Shown here in pieces: positions 49,178 to 49,730 of a stretch of 49,730 nt of DNA. The DNA lies in the NCBI RefSeq assembly GCF_000308435.1, contig NZ_BAFR01000214.1, positions 1 through 49,730 on the forward strand, read 5' to 3'. The notes under the pieces are model-generated. The model was not told the DNA's origin and searched no databases. It was given only the letters and a program-made list of their open reading frames with translations. A program made the translations under genes and the position numbers. The stretch's first letter is position 1. The number at the start of each line of letters is the position of its first letter. The DNA is from Nocardia araoensis NBRC 100135. GTDB lineage: Bacteria > Actinomycetota > Actinomycetes > Mycobacteriales > Mycobacteriaceae.

Positions 49178-49730
49178 ATGCGGACTCGGGTCGTGGACCA
49201 TCTGGTGCAAGCGATTTCGGCGCTCGGTGTGCGCCACGTCTTCGGGGTGGACGGCGCCAATATCGAGGACCTCTACGACGCGATCTTCGACGCGCCGGAC
49301 CAGGTCACCGGGGTGGTCGCGAAACACGAGTTCTCGGCGGCCACCATGGCCGACGGATACGCCCGGGCCACAGGCGGATTCGGCGTCGTCGCGGCGACCT
49401 CCGGCGGCGGCGCGATGAATCTCGTTGCCGGGCTGGCCGAGTCGTTCGCGTCGCGGGTACCGGTACTCGCGCTGGTCGGGCAGCCACCGACCACACTGGA
49501 GGGCAACGGCGCCTTCCAGGACACCAGCGGGCGCGCGGGCGCCATCGATGCCGTCCGCCTCTTCGGCGCGGTCAGCACCTATTGCGCGCGGGTGGACACC
49601 GCCGCCGACCTGGCGGATCGACTGGACAGAGCGGTGCAGGCCGCCCGCCGGGGCGGCCCGGCGGTGCTGCTGCTGCCCAAAGACGTGCAGCAGGCCGACG
49701 CGGGCCCGATCGCACCGCTCTGTCCGGCCC
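49178..49730 (+). CDS. Thiamine-diphosphate-dependent enzyme (acetolactate-synthase-like), 3' end outside the window
   Basis: ATG 49178 follows GGAAGGG, and 184 residues are visible before the window ends. This is the TPP-enzyme N-terminal (Pyr) domain. It has VRHVFGVDGANIEDLYDAI, the cofactor-activating Glu in VVAKHEFSAATMADGYARATG, and the PVLALVGQPP and LLLPKDVQQ segments of the acetolactate synthase, benzoylformate decarboxylase and oxalyl-CoA decarboxylase group. The usual GxPG near the start is GVDG here, with Asp for Pro. Which reaction it catalyses cannot be decided without the C-terminal half. Confidence 0.9.
   Translation, partial: MRTRVVDHLVQAISALGVRHVFGVDGANIEDLYDAIFDAPDQVTGVVAKHEFSAATMADGYARATGGFGVVAATSGGGAMNLVAGLAESFASRVPVLALVGQPPTTLEGNGAFQDTSGRAGAIDAVRLFGAVSTYCARVDTAADLADRLDRAVQAARRGGPAVLLLPKDVQQADAGPIAPLCPA

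Noticed and set aside
1..49730. tRNA, rRNA, prophage integrase or transposase
   Set aside because: None seen on either strand. The accessory stretches have no flanking inverted repeats or attachment-site duplications that I could find by eye.

Overview
The window is a high-GC actinobacterial chromosome segment, most likely from Nocardia or a close mycolate-producing relative. The grounds are a complete mmpL3 locus, a GTP-dependent PEP carboxykinase, an F420-type deazaflavin oxidoreductase, a SigL/RslA pair, many GTG starts and many apparently leaderless genes. I see no tRNA, rRNA, CRISPR, prophage or insertion sequence.

Layout. (1) 1-6025: a truncated membrane protein, a GT4 glycosyltransferase, a SAM methyltransferase and an aldehyde dehydrogenase, with two small unknown genes. 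(2) 6370-9050: accessory stretch with a GlxA-type regulator, an HD-domain protein and a lower-GC gene of an unknown family. (3) 9327-23107: pckA; a two-gene pair of GTPase/dynamin-like proteins with degenerate P-loops; an SDR; a lipase; the overlapping trmB - NYN - mmpL3 operon; a DUF2339 membrane protein. Gene order and strand in (1) and (3) match, from memory, the M. tuberculosis Rv0204c-Rv0226c block read in reverse, with insertions. (4) 23247-26806: accessory regulators, including a frameshifted XRE/TPR regulator, and a divergent MerR / Old Yellow Enzyme pair. (5) 26816-34042: a LiaFSR-like set (DUF1707 protein, response regulator, histidine kinase), an AI-2E family transporter, a 68-bp tandem repeat, a class III adenylyl cyclase, a YbhN-type membrane protein and a DUF3054 protein. 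(6) 34043-49730: a penicillin-binding-protein-like lipoprotein that has lost its catalytic motifs, aroQ, a deazaflavin oxidoreductase, an ArsR-SRPBCC fusion, an imine-reductase-like enzyme with a divergent HxlR regulator, glycerate kinase, a secreted peptidase, a GNAT protein, a PlsC acyltransferase, a YqgE protein, sigL-rslA, an EXLDI protein with a DrrAB-like exporter, and the 5' part of a thiamine-diphosphate enzyme.

How the genes fit together. Cell-envelope work dominates: mycolate export (MmpL3), glycosyl and methyl transfer, envelope-stress sensing (DUF1707 with a two-component system, SigL/RslA), a PBP-like lipoprotein and acyltransfer. The rest is mainly small regulator-plus-target modules whose operators can be read directly in the DNA. 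The least explained items are the 68-bp repeat array with TAATG-linked mini-ORFs, the pseudo-PBP, the degenerate GTPase pair and the EXLDI/ABC module. All family assignments come from reading the sequence; no database search was possible.
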